Below are positions 55,213 to 64,000 of a DNA stretch of 64,000 bases, piece by piece. The stretch's first letter is position 1. The number at the start of each line of letters is the position of its first letter. The stretch is from Paracoccus sp. R12_2 (GTDB lineage Bacteria; Pseudomonadota; Alphaproteobacteria; Rhodobacterales; Rhodobacteraceae), in assembly GCF_017744015.1 (NCBI RefSeq), contig NZ_JAGHRA010000003.1:276658-340657 (forward strand). Direction: 5' to 3'. Under the pieces are notes generated by a model. The model was not told the DNA's origin and made no database searches. It saw nothing but the letters and a program-made list of their open reading frames with translations. Both the position numbers and the translations under genes were made by a program.

Positions 55213-55572
55213 TCAGAATTTCAGCCCGCCTTCGCGCGCCGCATCGGCCAGTGCCTTGATCTTGCCGTGGAAGATGAACCCGCCGCGGTCGAAGACAACT
55301 TCTTCCACGCCGGCTTTCTTCGCACGTTCCGCGATCGCGGAACCGATCTTGGCCGCAGCCTCGACGTTGTTCTTGCCGATCACGCCGAAATCCTTCTCCA
55401 GCGTGCTGGCCGAGGCCAGGGTCACGCCCTTCAGATCGTCGATGATCTGAACCGAGAGGTTCTTCGACGAACGGTGGACCGACAGACGCGGACGGCCGTT
55501 CGACATCGCCCGCAATTTGTTCCGAACGCGCAGGCGGCGCTTCTGGAACAGCTCTTGCTTTTTCAGTGCCAT
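55213..55572 (-). CDS. rplR: 50S ribosomal protein L18
   Basis: 119 residues with the [11 protein letters not shown] block and the C-terminal [11 protein letters not shown]. Binds 5S rRNA with L5. Starts 12 bases after rplF. Confidence 0.97.
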   Translation of the reverse strand: MALKKQELFQKRRLRVRNKLRAMSNGRPRLSVHRSSKNLSVQIIDDLKGVTLASASTLEKDFGVIGKNNVEAAAKIGSAIAERAKKAGVEEVVFDRGGFIFHGKIKALADAAREGGLKF

Positions 55573-55584
55573 TTCATGCGCCCC

Positions 55585-56118
55585 TTACTTCTTCTTGCCT
55601 TCCTTGCGGAAGATATACTCGCCCTTGTAGCGAATGCCTTTGCCCTTGTAGGGCTCGGGCTGACGCCACTCGCGAATGTTGGCTGCGACCTGGCCGACCA
55701 GCTGCTGATCGACGCCTTCGACGACGATCTCGGTCTGCTTCGGCGCGGTGATCGTGACACCTTCCGGGGTCTCGAAGTTCACCTCGTGGCTGTAGCCCAG
55801 GGACAGTTTCAGGGTCTTGCCCTGCATCTGCGCGCGGTAACCCACGCCCTGGATCTCCAGCTCTTTCTTGAAGCCGTCAGACACGCCGACCGTCAGGTTC
55901 TCGACCATCGAGCGGGTCATGCCCCACTGCTGCCGAGCACGCTTTGACAGACCGCGCGGTTTGACGAGGATCGTGCCTTCTTCGATCATCAGATCGACGT
56001 CATCCGTTGCGGTGAAGCTGCGGGTGCCCTTGGGACCCTTCACCTCGATCGTCTGGCCCTTCACTTCGGCCGTCACGCCCTTGGGCAGTTCGACCGGTTT
56101 CTTACCAATCCGAGACAT
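55585..56118 (-). CDS. rplF: 50S ribosomal protein L6
   Basis: 177 residues, two L6 repeats, ending [13 protein letters not shown] with the signature [10 protein letters not shown]. Near the factor-binding site of the large subunit. Confidence 0.97.
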   Translation of the reverse strand: MSRIGKKPVELPKGVTAEVKGQTIEVKGPKGTRSFTATDDVDLMIEEGTILVKPRGLSKRARQQWGMTRSMVENLTVGVSDGFKKELEIQGVGYRAQMQGKTLKLSLGYSHEVNFETPEGVTITAPKQTEIVVEGVDQQLVGQVAANIREWRQPEPYKGKGIRYKGEYIFRKEGKKK

Positions 56119-56130
56119 CTGCTGCCCTCC

Positions 56131-56526
56131 TTAGAATACGGTGCAGAGGACTTCGCCGCCGACATTGGCAGTCCGAGCCGCTGCATCAGACATGACACCC
56201 TTGGGGGTCGACACGATCGAAACGCCAAGGCCCTGACGGACCTGCGGCAGAGCCTGCGCGCCTGCATAGACGCGGCGACCCGGCTTCGATACGCGCGACA
56301 ATTCCCGGATAACCGGGGTGCCATCGTGATATTTCAGGCCGATTTCCAGCTCTTTGTGGCCGGCATCGGTGGTGACTTCTTCATACCCGCGGATGTATCC
56401 CTCGGATTGAAGGACATCCAGAACCCAGGCGCGCAGCTTGCTGGCCGGGGTGCGAACGGTGGATTTGCCACGCATCTGCGCATTGCGGATGCGGGTCAGC
56501 ATATCACCGAGAGGATCGTTCATCAT
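56131..56526 (-). CDS. rpsH: 30S ribosomal protein S8
   Basis: 131 residues, [12 protein letters not shown] start and S-T-P-K-G-V-M-S-D signature near the C-terminus. Binds central 16S rRNA; in E. coli it also represses the spc operon at L5. ATGs at 56526 and 56523 are both possible. Confidence 0.97.
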   Translation of the reverse strand: MMNDPLGDMLTRIRNAQMRGKSTVRTPASKLRAWVLDVLQSEGYIRGYEEVTTDAGHKELEIGLKYHDGTPVIRELSRVSKPGRRVYAGAQALPQVRQGLGVSIVSTPKGVMSDAAARTANVGGEVLCTVF

Positions 56527-56538
56527 GCTCAGTTCCCC

Positions 56539-56844
56539 TTACCAGCTGGACTTGACCAGGCCGGGGATCTGCCCCTGCGAGCCAAGCTCGCGCAGCATGA
56601 TCCGCGACAGTTTCAGTTTGCGGTAATACGCGTGCGGACGACCGGTCAGTTGGCACCGGTTGTGCAGACGCGTCGCCGACGAATTGCGCGGCAGTTCGGC
56701 AAGCTTCAGCGAAGCCTTGAACCGCTCTTCCATCGGACGGGACTGGTCGTTGATGACCTCTTTCAGGGCCGCACGCTTTTCGGCGTACTGAGCCACCAGG
56801 CGCTCGCGCTTCTTCTCGCGCTCTACCATCGATTTCTTTGCCAT
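56539..56844 (-). CDS. rpsN: 30S ribosomal protein S14 (zinc-free type)
   Basis: 101 residues. The long form without C-x-x-C pairs, containing [13 protein letters not shown], so it needs no zinc. Assembles into the 30S head. Confidence 0.97.
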   Translation of the reverse strand: MAKKSMVEREKKRERLVAQYAEKRAALKEVINDQSRPMEERFKASLKLAELPRNSSATRLHNRCQLTGRPHAYYRKLKLSRIMLRELGSQGQIPGLVKSSW

Positions 56845-56863
56845 ATCTCTTTCCCTCCGCGAC

Positions 56864-57424
56864 TCAGCTGTTGAACGGCATGTTGAAATGCTTCAACAGC
56901 GACTTCGCTTCCGCGTCGGTCCTCGCGGTGGTGCAGATGATGATGTCCATCCCCAGAACTTCGTCGACCTGGTCGAAGTTGATTTCCGGGAACACGATGT
57001 GCTCTTTCAGGCCCATGGCATAGTTGCCGCGGCCGTCGAAAGAGGTGCCCTTCACGCCGCGGAAGTCGCGGACGCGGGGCAGCGCGATATTGATCAGACG
57101 ATCCAGGAATTCATACATCCGGTCGCCACGCAGCGTGACCTTGGCACCCAGCGGCATTTCCTCACGGACGCGGAACCCGGCGATCGAGTTCTTGGCCTTG
57201 GTGATGACAGCCTTCTGACCGGCGATCAGCGACAGCTCTTCAGCGCCCTGCTTCACCTTCTTGGTGTCCTTGACGGCCTCGCCGATGCCCATGTTCAGGA
57301 CGATCTTGTCCAGACGCGGGATCTGCATGTCGTTCTTGTAGCCGAACTCTTCCTTCAGCGCCGCCTTGATGGTCTCACGGAACTGCGCTTTCAGGCGGGG
57401 CGTGTAATTGGTCTTGTCCAACAT
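56864..57424 (-). CDS. rplE: 50S ribosomal protein L5
   Basis: 186 residues. [13 protein letters not shown] and [10 protein letters not shown] are conserved L5 segments. Binds 5S rRNA and helix 84. Start overlaps the rplX stop (TGATG). Confidence 0.97.
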   Translation of the reverse strand: MLDKTNYTPRLKAQFRETIKAALKEEFGYKNDMQIPRLDKIVLNMGIGEAVKDTKKVKQGAEELSLIAGQKAVITKAKNSIAGFRVREEMPLGAKVTLRGDRMYEFLDRLINIALPRVRDFRGVKGTSFDGRGNYAMGLKEHIVFPEINFDQVDEVLGMDIIICTTARTDAEAKSLLKHFNMPFNS

Positions 57425-57729
57425 CAGATCACGTCTCCCGTGGTCTTGGCGAAACGGACCTTCTTGCCGTCTTCCTCGCGGAAGCCGACGCGGGTCGCTT
57501 TGCCGTTCTTGTCCATGAGGGCCAGGTTCGACAGGTCGATCGGCATCGCCTTCGGCACACGTCCACCCTGGCTGTTCTGCGACTGGCGGGTATGGCGGAT
57601 GGCGACGTTCACACCGTCAACCACGGCCTTGTTGTCCTTGGGCATGACGGCGGTGACTTCGCCCTGCTTGCCCTTGTCCTTGCCGGCCAGCACGACGACC
57701 TTGTCGCCCTTTTTCAGCTTGGCAGCCAT
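57424..57729 (-). CDS. rplX: 50S ribosomal protein L24
   Basis: 101 residues from the ATG at 57729, with the KOW motif [14 protein letters not shown]. Starts large-subunit assembly. Overlaps both neighbours as TGATG; the GTG one codon earlier is disfavoured. Confidence 0.96.
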   Translation of the reverse strand: MAAKLKKGDKVVVLAGKDKGKQGEVTAVMPKDNKAVVDGVNVAIRHTRQSQNSQGGRVPKAMPIDLSNLALMDKNGKATRVGFREEDGKKVRFAKTTGDVI

Positions 57730-58097
57730 CACAGCACCTCCGGCGCAAGCGAGATGATCTTCATGAAGTTCTTGGCGCGCAGTTCGCGCACGACCGGCCC
57801 GAAAATACGGGTGCCGACCGGTTCCCCCTGGTTGTTCAGGATGACGGCGGCGTTACGGTCGAAGCGGATCGAGGTTCCGTCCTCGCGCTTTACTTCCTTG
57901 GCGGTCCGAACGACCACGGCCTTGCGGACGTCGCCCTTCTTGACCCGGCCCCGTGGGATGGCTTCCTTGACGGACACCACGATGATGTCGCCCACCGACG
58001 CATAGCGACGGTGCGAACCACCCAGGACCTTGATGCACTGAACCCGGCGAGCGCCGGAGTTGTCAGCGACATCCAGATTGGTCTGCATCTGGATCAT
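57729..58097 (-). CDS. rplN: 50S ribosomal protein L14
   Basis: 122 residues, exactly the bacterial standard, starting [16 protein letters not shown]. Forms an intersubunit bridge with 16S rRNA. An 88-base gap separates it from rpsQ. Confidence 0.98.
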   Translation of the reverse strand: MIQMQTNLDVADNSGARRVQCIKVLGGSHRRYASVGDIIVVSVKEAIPRGRVKKGDVRKAVVVRTAKEVKREDGTSIRFDRNAAVILNNQGEPVGTRIFGPVVRELRAKNFMKIISLAPEVL

Positions 58098-58185
58098 TTG
58101 GTTTCTCCCGACCTTTGGGGACCGATCCGGAATGTCTCGCGTCCGGCCCCAGGGTTTCGATCATTTCTGATCTGTGATGAAGGAC

Positions 58186-58431
58186 TTACGCCGAAGCGGC
58201 TTCGTCCGTCAGGACAGTCCAGCGTTTCGTCTTCGAGATCGGCGCACATTCGGCGATGCGAACGGTGTCCCCGACCTTGAACTGGTTCTCCGCGTCATGG
58301 GCGCGGAACTTCTTCGACAGACGCACGGTCTTGTGCAGCAGCGGATGCTTGAAGCGGCGCTCGACCAGAACGGTCACGGTCTGCTCGTTCTTGTCCGAGA
58401 CGACCTTGCCTTGCAGGATGCGTTTGGGCAT
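58186..58431 (-). CDS. rpsQ: 30S ribosomal protein S17
   Basis: 81 residues with the OB-fold segment [14 protein letters not shown]. Binds 5' domain 16S rRNA. Lies 12 bases after rpmC. Confidence 0.97.
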   Translation of the reverse strand: MPKRILQGKVVSDKNEQTVTVLVERRFKHPLLHKTVRLSKKFRAHDAENQFKVGDTVRIAECAPISKTKRWTVLTDEAASA

Positions 58432-58443
58432 GGGTCAGCCTCC

Positions 58444-58650
58444 TCAGTTCGCTGCAGCGGCATCGGCCGCTTTCTGGTTCAGAATGGTCTTCACACGCGC
58501 CACGTCGCGGCGCACGGTGCGCATGCGGGCGGTGTTCTCAAGCTGACCGGTGGCCTGCTGGAAACGCAGGTTAAAGGCCTCTTTCTTCAGCGCGACAAGC
58601 TGTTCCTTCAGCTGGTCGGGCGTCTTCGATTTCAGTTCTTGCGCGTCCAT
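58444..58650 (-). CDS. rpmC: 50S ribosomal protein L29
   Basis: 68 residues, two helices, with [14 protein letters not shown]. Located at the tunnel exit, near the trigger factor and SRP site. A long structured gap precedes it. Confidence 0.97.
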   Translation of the reverse strand: MDAQELKSKTPDQLKEQLVALKKEAFNLRFQQATGQLENTARMRTVRRDVARVKTILNQKAADAAAAN

Positions 58651-58767
58651 TACGCGTCGTCCTTTCCCACATCACCGGAGAGCCCCGGATTGTCCGGGCC
58701 ACCCTGATTCCGGTGGAGTTTCGTGATGAAGGCCTGCCCATACAGGCGGACCCGGAATTTTGCAACC

Positions 58768-58818
58768 CCTTTCCCCGGCGCGGCCGGGAAAAGGCAAACC
58801 CCGCCGTGTCCGGCGGGG
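58768..58818 (-). other. tandem hairpins between rplP and rpmC
   Basis: Two adjacent stems fill part of the 202-base gap. Hairpin 1: 58799-58806 with 58811-58818, eight G/C pairs around a four-base loop. Hairpin 2: 58768-58778 with 58784-58794, eleven pairs, of which one is C-A on the plus strand but becomes G-U in the operon transcript. Further downstream, CCCGG pairs with CCGGG near 58685-58699. T runs of three and four follow hairpin 1 on the minus strand, so partial termination is possible. Confidence 0.6.
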
Positions 58819-58852
58819 CCTTTGTCATGGCTTGCGCATCAGCGCAGCGTTC

Positions 58853-59266
58853 TTACCAGTCTTCGCGCGCGACGATGCGAGTCTGGACCGGCAGCTTCAT
58901 CGCGCCCAAGCGCAGGGCCTCGCGGGCGATCACGTCGTTGACACCGTCGATCTCGAACATGATCCGGCCCGGGTGGACACGGGCTGCCCAGAAATCGATC
59001 GAGCCCTTGCCCTTACCCATCCGAACTTCGGTCGGCTTCGAGGAAACCGGAACGTCCGGGAAGATCCGGATCCAGACCCGGCCCTGACGTTTCATGTGAC
59101 GGGTGATCGCGCGGCGGGCCGCTTCGATCTGACGGGCGGTGACACGCTCGGGTTCGGTGGCCTTCAGCGCGAACGAGCCAAAGTTCAGGTCGAACCCGCC
59201 CTTCGCGTTGCCGTGGATCCGGCCCTTGTGCTGTTTGCGGAACTTGGTCCGTTTTGGTTGCAGCAT
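58853..59266 (-). CDS. rplP: 50S ribosomal protein L16
   Basis: 137 residues, opening [16 protein letters not shown]. Sits near the A-site and helps aminoacyl-tRNA binding. Thirteen bases or so after rpsC. Confidence 0.98.
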   Translation of the reverse strand: MLQPKRTKFRKQHKGRIHGNAKGGFDLNFGSFALKATEPERVTARQIEAARRAITRHMKRQGRVWIRIFPDVPVSSKPTEVRMGKGKGSIDFWAARVHPGRIMFEIDGVNDVIAREALRLGAMKLPVQTRIVAREDW

Positions 59267-59278
59267 TTGTCGTTCTCC

Positions 59279-59989
59279 TTACCGGGCGTCGCGGCGCGGA
59301 CCACGCGGAGCCGGACCTTCCTGCGCCTCGGCGGCCTTGCGGTCGCGAGCCTGCGGGTCATGCTCCATGATCTCGCCCTTGAAGATCCAGACCTTCACAC
59401 CGATGATCCCGTACGGGGTCATGGCTTCGGCCAGCGCATAGTCGATGTCGGCACGAAGCGTGTGCAGCGGCACACGGCCTTCGCGATACCATTCGGTCCG
59501 TGCGATCTCGGCGCCGCCCAGACGACCAGCGACGTTCACGCGGATGCCCAAGGCACCCATGCGCATGGCGTTCTGAACCGAACGCTTCATGGCGCGGCGG
59601 AACGAAACACGACGCTCAAGCTGCTGCGCGATCGATTCGGCGACCAAGGCTGCATCGACTTCGGGCTTGCGGACTTCGACGATGTTCAGGTTCACATCGC
59701 TTTTGGTGAAGTTCGACAACTTCTTGCGAAGCACCTCGATGTCGGCACCCTTCTTGCCGATGATCACACCAGGCCGAGCGGCATGGATCGTGACGCGGCA
59801 TTTCTTGTGCGGACGCTCGATGATGACGCGGCTGATGCCGGCCTGCTTGGCTTCCTTCTTGATGAAGTCCCGAATTTTCAGGTCTTCAAGCAGAAGATCG
59901 CCATATTCCTTGTCATCTGCGTACCAGCGGCTGTCCCAGGTGCGGTTCACCTGGAGGCGCATCCCGATGGGGTTGACCTTCTGACCCAT
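59279..59989 (-). CDS. rpsC: 30S ribosomal protein S3
   Basis: 236 residues: KH domain with [10 protein letters not shown] and a C-terminal S3 domain, then a basic P-R-G-P-R-R-D-A-R tail. Helps form the mRNA entry helicase. Start overlaps the rplV stop (TAATG). Confidence 0.98.
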   Translation of the reverse strand: MGQKVNPIGMRLQVNRTWDSRWYADDKEYGDLLLEDLKIRDFIKKEAKQAGISRVIIERPHKKCRVTIHAARPGVIIGKKGADIEVLRKKLSNFTKSDVNLNIVEVRKPEVDAALVAESIAQQLERRVSFRRAMKRSVQNAMRMGALGIRVNVAGRLGGAEIARTEWYREGRVPLHTLRADIDYALAEAMTPYGIIGVKVWIFKGEIMEHDPQARDRKAAEAQEGPAPRGPRRDAR

Positions 59990-60369
59990 TACGCTTGCTC
60001 CTCGACTTGGCGCACCTTGATGGTGATTTCCGAAAACGGCTTCATGATCTTGCCATAGCGGCCACGCGCCCGCGGACGGCCACGCTTCATCACCAGGTTC
60101 TTGCCGACCCAGGCTTCTGCGACGATCAGGTTATCGACGTCGAGTCCGTGGTTGTTCTCGGCGTTCGCGATGGCGGACTGAAGGCATTTCTTCACGTCGC
60201 CGGCGATGCGCTTGTGCGAAAAGGTCAGATCGGCCAGCGCGCGATCGACTTTCTTGCCCCGGATCAGCTGAGCCACGAGGTTCAGCTTCTGCGGCGAGGT
60301 GCGAAGCATTTTCGTCTTTGCGAAAGCCTCGTTCTCCGCCACGCGGCGCGGATTGTTTTCCTTACCCAT
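59989..60369 (-). CDS. rplV: 50S ribosomal protein L22
   Basis: 126 residues with [12 protein letters not shown] and the tunnel-lining hairpin region P-R-A-R-G-R. Six bases after rpsS. Confidence 0.97.
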   Translation of the reverse strand: MGKENNPRRVAENEAFAKTKMLRTSPQKLNLVAQLIRGKKVDRALADLTFSHKRIAGDVKKCLQSAIANAENNHGLDVDNLIVAEAWVGKNLVMKRGRPRARGRYGKIMKPFSEITIKVRQVEEQA

Positions 60370-60374
60370 GACGA

Positions 60375-60653
60375 TTACTTCCTCTTGGCTTTCTTGTCCG
60401 CCGCGTGACCGTAATAGGTCCGCGTGGGCGAGTATTCACCGAATTTCTGACCGATCATGTCCTCGGACACGTTCACCGGGATGTGCTTCTGGCCGTTATA
60501 GACGCCAAAGGTCAGACCGACGAATTGCGGCAGGATGGTCGAACGACGCGACCAGATCTTGATGACGTCGGATTTCCCCGACTCGCGGGCCTTCTCCGCT
60601 TTCTTGAGCACATAGGCGTCAACAAAGGGGCCCTTCCAAACAGAACGTGCCAT
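60375..60653 (-). CDS. rpsS: 30S ribosomal protein S19
   Basis: 92 residues, [12 protein letters not shown] start and [11 protein letters not shown] signature. Head of the 30S; contacts S13. Three bases after rplB. Confidence 0.98.
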   Translation of the reverse strand: MARSVWKGPFVDAYVLKKAEKARESGKSDVIKIWSRRSTILPQFVGLTFGVYNGQKHIPVNVSEDMIGQKFGEYSPTRTYYGHAADKKAKRK

Positions 60654-60656
60654 GGA

Positions 60657-61493
60657 TTAACGCCCCTTCTTCTGGTGACGCGACCGCAGGATATACTTGT
60701 CGGTCGCCTTGTTGGTCCGGGTTTTCTTGCCCTTGGTGTCCTTGCCCCAGGGTGTCACCGGCGTACGGCCACCCGAGGTGCGACCCTCACCACCACCATG
60801 CGGGTGATCGATCGGGTTCATCGCGACACCGCGCACGGACGGACGGATGCCCTTGTGGCGGTTCCGGCCGGCCTTGCCCAGGTTCTGGTTCGAATGGTCG
60901 GCGTTCGACACGGCACCGATGGTGGCCATGCATTCCTGACGGACCATCCGCAGCTCGCCCGAGCTGAGGCGGATCTGGGCGTAACCGCCGTCACGACCCA
61001 CGAACTGGGCATAGGTGCCAGCGGAACGTGCGATCTGGCCGCCCTTGCCGGGCTTCAGTTCGACGTTGTGCACGATCGTGCCGATCGGCATGCCGCTGAA
61101 GGGCATTGCGTTGCCCGGCTTCACGTCGACCTTGGTGCCAGCGAGGATCTTGTCGCCCACGGCCAGACGCTGCGGTGCAAGGATATAGGCGCGCTCGCCA
61201 TCTTCATAGCTGATCAACGCGATAAAGGCGGTGCGGTTGGGATCGTATTCGATCCGTTCGACCACCGCAGCCACATCGAACTTGTTGCGCTTGAAATCGA
61301 CGATGCGATACAGGCGCTTCGCCCCGCCGCCCTTGCGGCGCATGGTGATCCGTCCGGTGTTGTTCCGGCCGCCTTTCTTGGTCAGACCCTCAGTAAGGGT
61401 TTTGACCGGGCGACCTTTCCAAAGCTCCGAACGGTCGATCAGAACCAGCCCGCGCTGGCCAGGCGTCGTCGGTTTATACGACTTCAATGCCAT
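60657..61493 (-). CDS. rplB: 50S ribosomal protein L2
   Basis: 278 residues, standard, with G-R-N-N-T-G-R-I-T and the catalytic-centre region [16 protein letters not shown]. Needed for subunit joining and peptidyl transfer. A 98-base gap with a strong hairpin precedes it. Confidence 0.98.
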   Translation of the reverse strand: MALKSYKPTTPGQRGLVLIDRSELWKGRPVKTLTEGLTKKGGRNNTGRITMRRKGGGAKRLYRIVDFKRNKFDVAAVVERIEYDPNRTAFIALISYEDGERAYILAPQRLAVGDKILAGTKVDVKPGNAMPFSGMPIGTIVHNVELKPGKGGQIARSAGTYAQFVGRDGGYAQIRLSSGELRMVRQECMATIGAVSNADHSNQNLGKAGRNRHKGIRPSVRGVAMNPIDHPHGGGEGRTSGGRTPVTPWGKDTKGKKTRTNKATDKYILRSRHQKKGR

Positions 61494-61514
61494 CTTTCTG
61501 TCTTCCGTTGCTTT

Positions 61515-61574
61515 GGACCGAGGTGGTCCGTTTCGTCCAAAAGATCAGCGGCCCCGGACGATCGCCGGGGCCGC
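61515..61574 (-). other. hairpins between rplW and rplB
   Basis: A ten-base perfect stem (61548-61557 with 61565-61574) closes a seven-base loop, and a five-base stem (61515-61519 with 61525-61529) lies nearer rplB. No T run follows the first on the minus strand. In E. coli rplW and rplB are only about 18 bases apart, so this gap is wide. Confidence 0.55.
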
Positions 61575-61591
61575 AGATTCGCAGCCGTCTA

Positions 61592-61888
61592 TCAGAGTCC
61601 CGTCGAGACGTCGATAGTGTTACCCTCTTCCAGGGTCACATAGGCCTTCTTCACATCGCTGCGGCGGCCAAGCTGACCACGGAAGCGTTTCTGCTTGCCC
61701 TTGGTGATGGTGGTGTTGACCGCCTTCACCTTCACACCGAACAGCGCCTCGACCGCTTCCTTGATCTGCGGTTTCGTCGCGTCGTTGGCGACCTGGAAGA
61801 CAACGCCGTTGTTCTCCGAGGTCAGCGTGGCCTTTTCGGTGATGACCGGCTTGACGATCACGTCGTAATGTTCAGCTTTCGCGCTCAT
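61592..61888 (-). CDS. rplW: 50S ribosomal protein L23
   Basis: 98 residues, with [11 protein letters not shown] and [12 protein letters not shown]. Docking site for trigger factor and SRP. Overlaps rplD by four bases (ATGA). Confidence 0.97.
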   Translation of the reverse strand: MSAKAEHYDVIVKPVITEKATLTSENNGVVFQVANDATKPQIKEAVEALFGVKVKAVNTTITKGKQKRFRGQLGRRSDVKKAYVTLEEGNTIDVSTGL

Positions 61889-62505
61889 TTCAGACGAGCC
61901 TCCAGGGCTTCGACACCCGCCCGCGTGATCACCAGCGTGTCGCGCTTCAGGATGTCATAGACGTTTGCGCCCATCGACGGCAGGATATCCACGCCTTCGA
62001 TGTTGCGGGCGGCGCGGGCGAAGCCTTCGTTGACTTCGGCACCGTCGATCACCAGCACGCGCTTCCAGCCGTTTTCCTTGACGGCCTTGGCGACGGCAGC
62101 GGTCTTGGCGTCGGCGAGGTTCAGATCCTCGACCACGACCAGTTCACCGGCATTCGCCTTCGCGGACAGGGCATGCTTCAGACCCAGTGCGCGCACCTTC
62201 TTCGGCAGATCGAAGGCGTGTGAACGCGGGGTCGGGCCCTTGTAGACGCCGCCGTGACGGAAGATCGGTGCCTTCTTGGAACCGTGGCGCGCGCCGCCGG
62301 TGCCCTTTTGGCGATAGATCTTCTTGGTCGAATAGCTGACATCCGACTTGCCCAGGACCGAGTGGGTGCCCGCCTGTGCCTTGGCACGCTGCCAGCGCAC
62401 GACACGCTGCAACAGATCGCCGCGCGGGGACAGGCCGAACACCTCGTCGGCCAGCTCGATGGACCCGGCCTTGCCGGCGTCCAGCTTGATCACGTCGAGT
62501 TTCAT
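61885..62505 (-). CDS. rplD: 50S ribosomal protein L4
   Basis: 206 residues, with [14 protein letters not shown] and [11 protein letters not shown]. Lines the exit tunnel; in E. coli it autoregulates the S10 operon. Start overlaps the rplC stop (ATGA). Confidence 0.97.
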   Translation of the reverse strand: MKLDVIKLDAGKAGSIELADEVFGLSPRGDLLQRVVRWQRAKAQAGTHSVLGKSDVSYSTKKIYRQKGTGGARHGSKKAPIFRHGGVYKGPTPRSHAFDLPKKVRALGLKHALSAKANAGELVVVEDLNLADAKTAAVAKAVKENGWKRVLVIDGAEVNEGFARAARNIEGVDILPSMGANVYDILKRDTLVITRAGVEALEARLK

Positions 62506-63368
62506 TCCTTGTCTCCTTCAGGCGCAGCATCGCCGTCGTCAGCCTTGTCGGACTGGATCGAGGCTTCGGCTTCCTTCAGCGCGGCTTCTTCGGCAGCAGC
62601 AGCCTCGGCCTCGGCGGCCTTGCGGGCGGCTTCTTCCTCGGCAGCGGCCTGTGCCGCGGCTTCCTCGGCGGCACGCTTTGCCTCTTCGGCAGCCGATTTC
62701 AGCGCAGCCGGATAGATCACGTTCTCGGGCGTCGCCTTCTTGACGGCGTCCTTGATGGTGACCCAACCGCCCTTCGAGCCGGGAACCGAGCCCTTGACCA
62801 TGATCAGACCACGTTCGGCGTCGGTGCGGACGACCTGCAGGTTCTGGGTCGTGATACGCACGGCACCCAGGTGACCGGCCATCTTCTTGCCCTTGAAGAC
62901 CTTGCCGGGGTCCTGACACTGACCGGTCGAACCATGCGAACGGTGGCTGATCGACACGCCGTGCGAGGCGCGAAGACCACCGAAATTGTGACGCTTCATC
63001 GCGCCCGCAAAACCTTTACCGATCGAGGTGCCGGCGATGTCGACGAACTGACCAGCGAAGTAGTGGTCAGCCGTGATCTCTTCCCCGACATTGATCAGGT
63101 TCTCTGCGGCAACGCGGAACTCGGCAATCTTGCGCTTGGGCGCGACCGAGGCCTTGGCGAAGTGACCGCGCAGCGCGGCAGTCGTCCGCTTGGCCTTGGC
63201 GACACCGGCACCAAGCTGAACGGCGGTATAGCCGTCACGCTCGACCGTGCGCTGATCCACGACTTGCAGATTGTCCAGTTGCAGGACGGTGACCGGAACC
63301 TGACGGCCGTCCTCGAGGAACAGCCGGGTCATGCCCAGTTTCTTGGCGATAACACCAGTACGCAGCAT
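62502..63368 (-). CDS. rplC: 50S ribosomal protein L3 with acidic alanine-rich tail
   Basis: 288 residues. The first 210 or so are a normal L3 (start [31 protein letters not shown] near the peptidyl-transferase loop). From about residue 221 a 68-residue tail of A, E and K follows, ending E-G-D-K-E. E. coli L3 is 209 residues. Tails like this occur in other Rhodobacterales; role unknown, probably a surface coil. Confidence 0.96.
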   Translation of the reverse strand: MLRTGVIAKKLGMTRLFLEDGRQVPVTVLQLDNLQVVDQRTVERDGYTAVQLGAGVAKAKRTTAALRGHFAKASVAPKRKIAEFRVAAENLINVGEEITADHYFAGQFVDIAGTSIGKGFAGAMKRHNFGGLRASHGVSISHRSHGSTGQCQDPGKVFKGKKMAGHLGAVRITTQNLQVVRTDAERGLIMVKGSVPGSKGGWVTIKDAVKKATPENVIYPAALKSAAEEAKRAAEEAAAQAAAEEEAARKAAEAEAAAAEEAALKEAEASIQSDKADDGDAAPEGDKE

Positions 63369-63379
63369 ACTCGCCTCCC

Positions 63380-63688
63380 TCAGACCTTGATCTCGACATC
63401 CACGCCGGCGGCGAGGTCGAGCTTCATCAGGGCGTCAACGGTCTGCGGGGTCGGATCGACGATGTCCAGCAGGCGCTTGTGGGTGCGGATCTCCCACTGG
63501 TCACGCGACTTCTTGTCGATGTGCGGGCCACGCAGGACGGTGAATTTCTCGATCTTGTTCGGCAGCGGGATCGGGCCCCGAACGGTCGCGCCGGTGCGCT
63601 TGGCGGTGTTGACGATTTCCTGGGTGCTGGCGTCCAGCACGCGGTAATCGAACGCCTTCAGCCGGATGCGGATATTCTGGCTTTGCAT
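63380..63688 (-). CDS. rpsJ: 30S ribosomal protein S10
   Basis: 102 residues, [14 protein letters not shown] start and [11 protein letters not shown]. First gene of the S10 operon; also NusE, part of transcription antitermination. GAGGGA precedes the ATG. Confidence 0.98.
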   Translation of the reverse strand: MQSQNIRIRLKAFDYRVLDASTQEIVNTAKRTGATVRGPIPLPNKIEKFTVLRGPHIDKKSRDQWEIRTHKRLLDIVDPTPQTVDALMKLDLAAGVDVEIKV

Positions 63689-63771
63689 TCTTGTATCCCT
63701 CGGATGGGATTTCAGTTGAGAGGCAGACCCCGCACCACGCGAAGCCTGCGTCGAACCGTAGTAATAAGCAG

Positions 63772-63820
63772 AGCGGCCAAATAGCGGCCGCTTTGCCCGA
63801 TAGCAACCCCCTTTCGGGGG
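63772..63820 (-). promoter_or_regulatory. rpsJ leader hairpins
   Basis: Two stems lie in the 185-base gap between tuf and rpsJ: 63816-63820 with 63807-63811, five G-C pairs closing a GAAA tetraloop on the minus strand, and 63786-63792 with 63772-63778, seven pairs. They could be a leader element for the S10 operon or part of tuf 3' processing. No clear -10/-35 pair was found. Confidence 0.35.
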
Positions 63821-63839
63821 AAAATGTCGTGGATCGCGA

Positions 63840-63860
63840 AAGCCGCGCGGAACGCGGCTT
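63840..63860 (-). terminator. hairpin after tuf
   Basis: An eight-base perfect stem (63840-63847 with 63853-63860) closes a five-base loop 14 bases after the tuf stop, and TTTCG follows on the minus strand. Probably ends or weakens tuf transcription before the S10 operon. Confidence 0.6.
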
Positions 63861-63873
63861 CCGGATCACATCG

Positions 63874-64000
63874 TCACTCGATGATCTTGGAGACGACGCC
63901 AGCGCCGACGGTGCGGCCGCCTTCGCGGATGGCGAAGCGGAGGCCGTCTTCCATGGCGATCGGGGCGATCAGTTCGACGGTGAACTTCAGGTTGTCGCCC
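63874..64000 (-). CDS. tuf: elongation factor Tu, C-terminal end (cut by window edge)
   Basis: Only the last 41 codons are inside the window. They read [15 protein letters not shown] and [16 protein letters not shown], the invariant end of EF-Tu domain III, then stop. EF-Tu brings aminoacyl-tRNA to the ribosome. Its place before rpsJ follows the usual str-S10 order. Confidence 0.97.
   Translation of the reverse strand, partial: GDNLKFTVELIAPIAMEDGLRFAIREGGRTVGAGVVSKIIE

Noticed and set aside
1..64000. Phage, insertion sequences, toxin-antitoxin pairs, restriction or CRISPR-type defence systems.
   Set aside because: No transposase, integrase, short toxin-antitoxin pair, methyltransferase, nuclease-helicase pair or direct-repeat array was recognised anywhere in the window.

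Overview
The window looks like a chromosomal segment of a GC-rich alphaproteobacterium of the Rhodobacteraceae, and the gene content and order most resemble Paracoccus. The reasons are the aa3-oxidase operon ctaC-ctaB-small membrane gene-ctaG-ctaE-surf1, the ybgC-tolQRAB-pal-cpoB-tilS-ftsH chain, a Rhodobacter-type scoAB pair, and a ribosomal-protein operon whose L3 has an acidic alanine-rich tail. Almost everything is core metabolism or housekeeping. I see no phage, insertion sequence, CRISPR array, tRNA or rRNA. Coding density is high, and the longest stretch without a gene is about 265 bases (13679-13943).

Layout. 1-7326 (minus): oxidase operon (ctaC, ctaB, small membrane protein, ctaG, ctaE, surf1), then thrC, an M16 peptidase and a truncated GNAT acetyltransferase, all tightly packed. 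7524-12940 (plus): tldD, dprA, topA. 12953-13678 (minus): a prephenate-dehydrogenase-like gene. 13944-15973 (plus): scoA-scoB and a gene of unknown function. 16124-26404 (plus): ybgC, a sulfotransferase-like gene, tolQ, tolR, tolA, tolB, pal, cpoB, tilS, ftsH. 26520-30076 (minus): a complete iron-siderophore ABC importer. 30218-32605 (minus): pheT. 32828-37736: TM2 protein (plus), then YciA-type thioesterase, corA, csbD, a hydroxyacid dehydrogenase, csaA, proC and a YbjN protein (minus). 37944-38909 (plus): cobC. 39064-45689 (plus): two transglutaminase-like proteins flanking an ATP-grasp/alpha-E fusion. 45771-48672 (plus): a small secreted protein, ppk2, phzF-like, TerB-like. 48678-52038 (minus): a gamma-glutamyl-amine catabolic trio; 52177-53304 (plus): a class V aminotransferase; 53367-54083 (minus): an exported possible outer-membrane protein. 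54286-63688 (minus): the S10-spc ribosomal operon from rpsJ to rpmD. 63874-64000 (minus): the 3' end of tuf.

How the genes work together. The cta block supplies subunits II and III plus heme O synthesis, copper delivery and Surf1 assembly for cytochrome aa3; subunit I (ctaD) is not here. Tol-Pal-CpoB form the envelope constriction machine. The importer brings in ferric siderophore. The transglutaminase/ATP-grasp/alpha-E cluster is the least understood part: its families predict peptide-bond or amide-bond chemistry, but the substrate is unknown.

Limits. Everything is read by eye from sequence and remembered family features; no searches or folding programs were run. I did not find a clearly novel system. 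The most interesting leads are the transglutaminase/ATP-grasp cluster, the strong hairpins in three wide gaps of the ribosomal operon, two well-formed candidate stress promoters (before ftsH and csbD), and an early end of the spc operon after rpmD.
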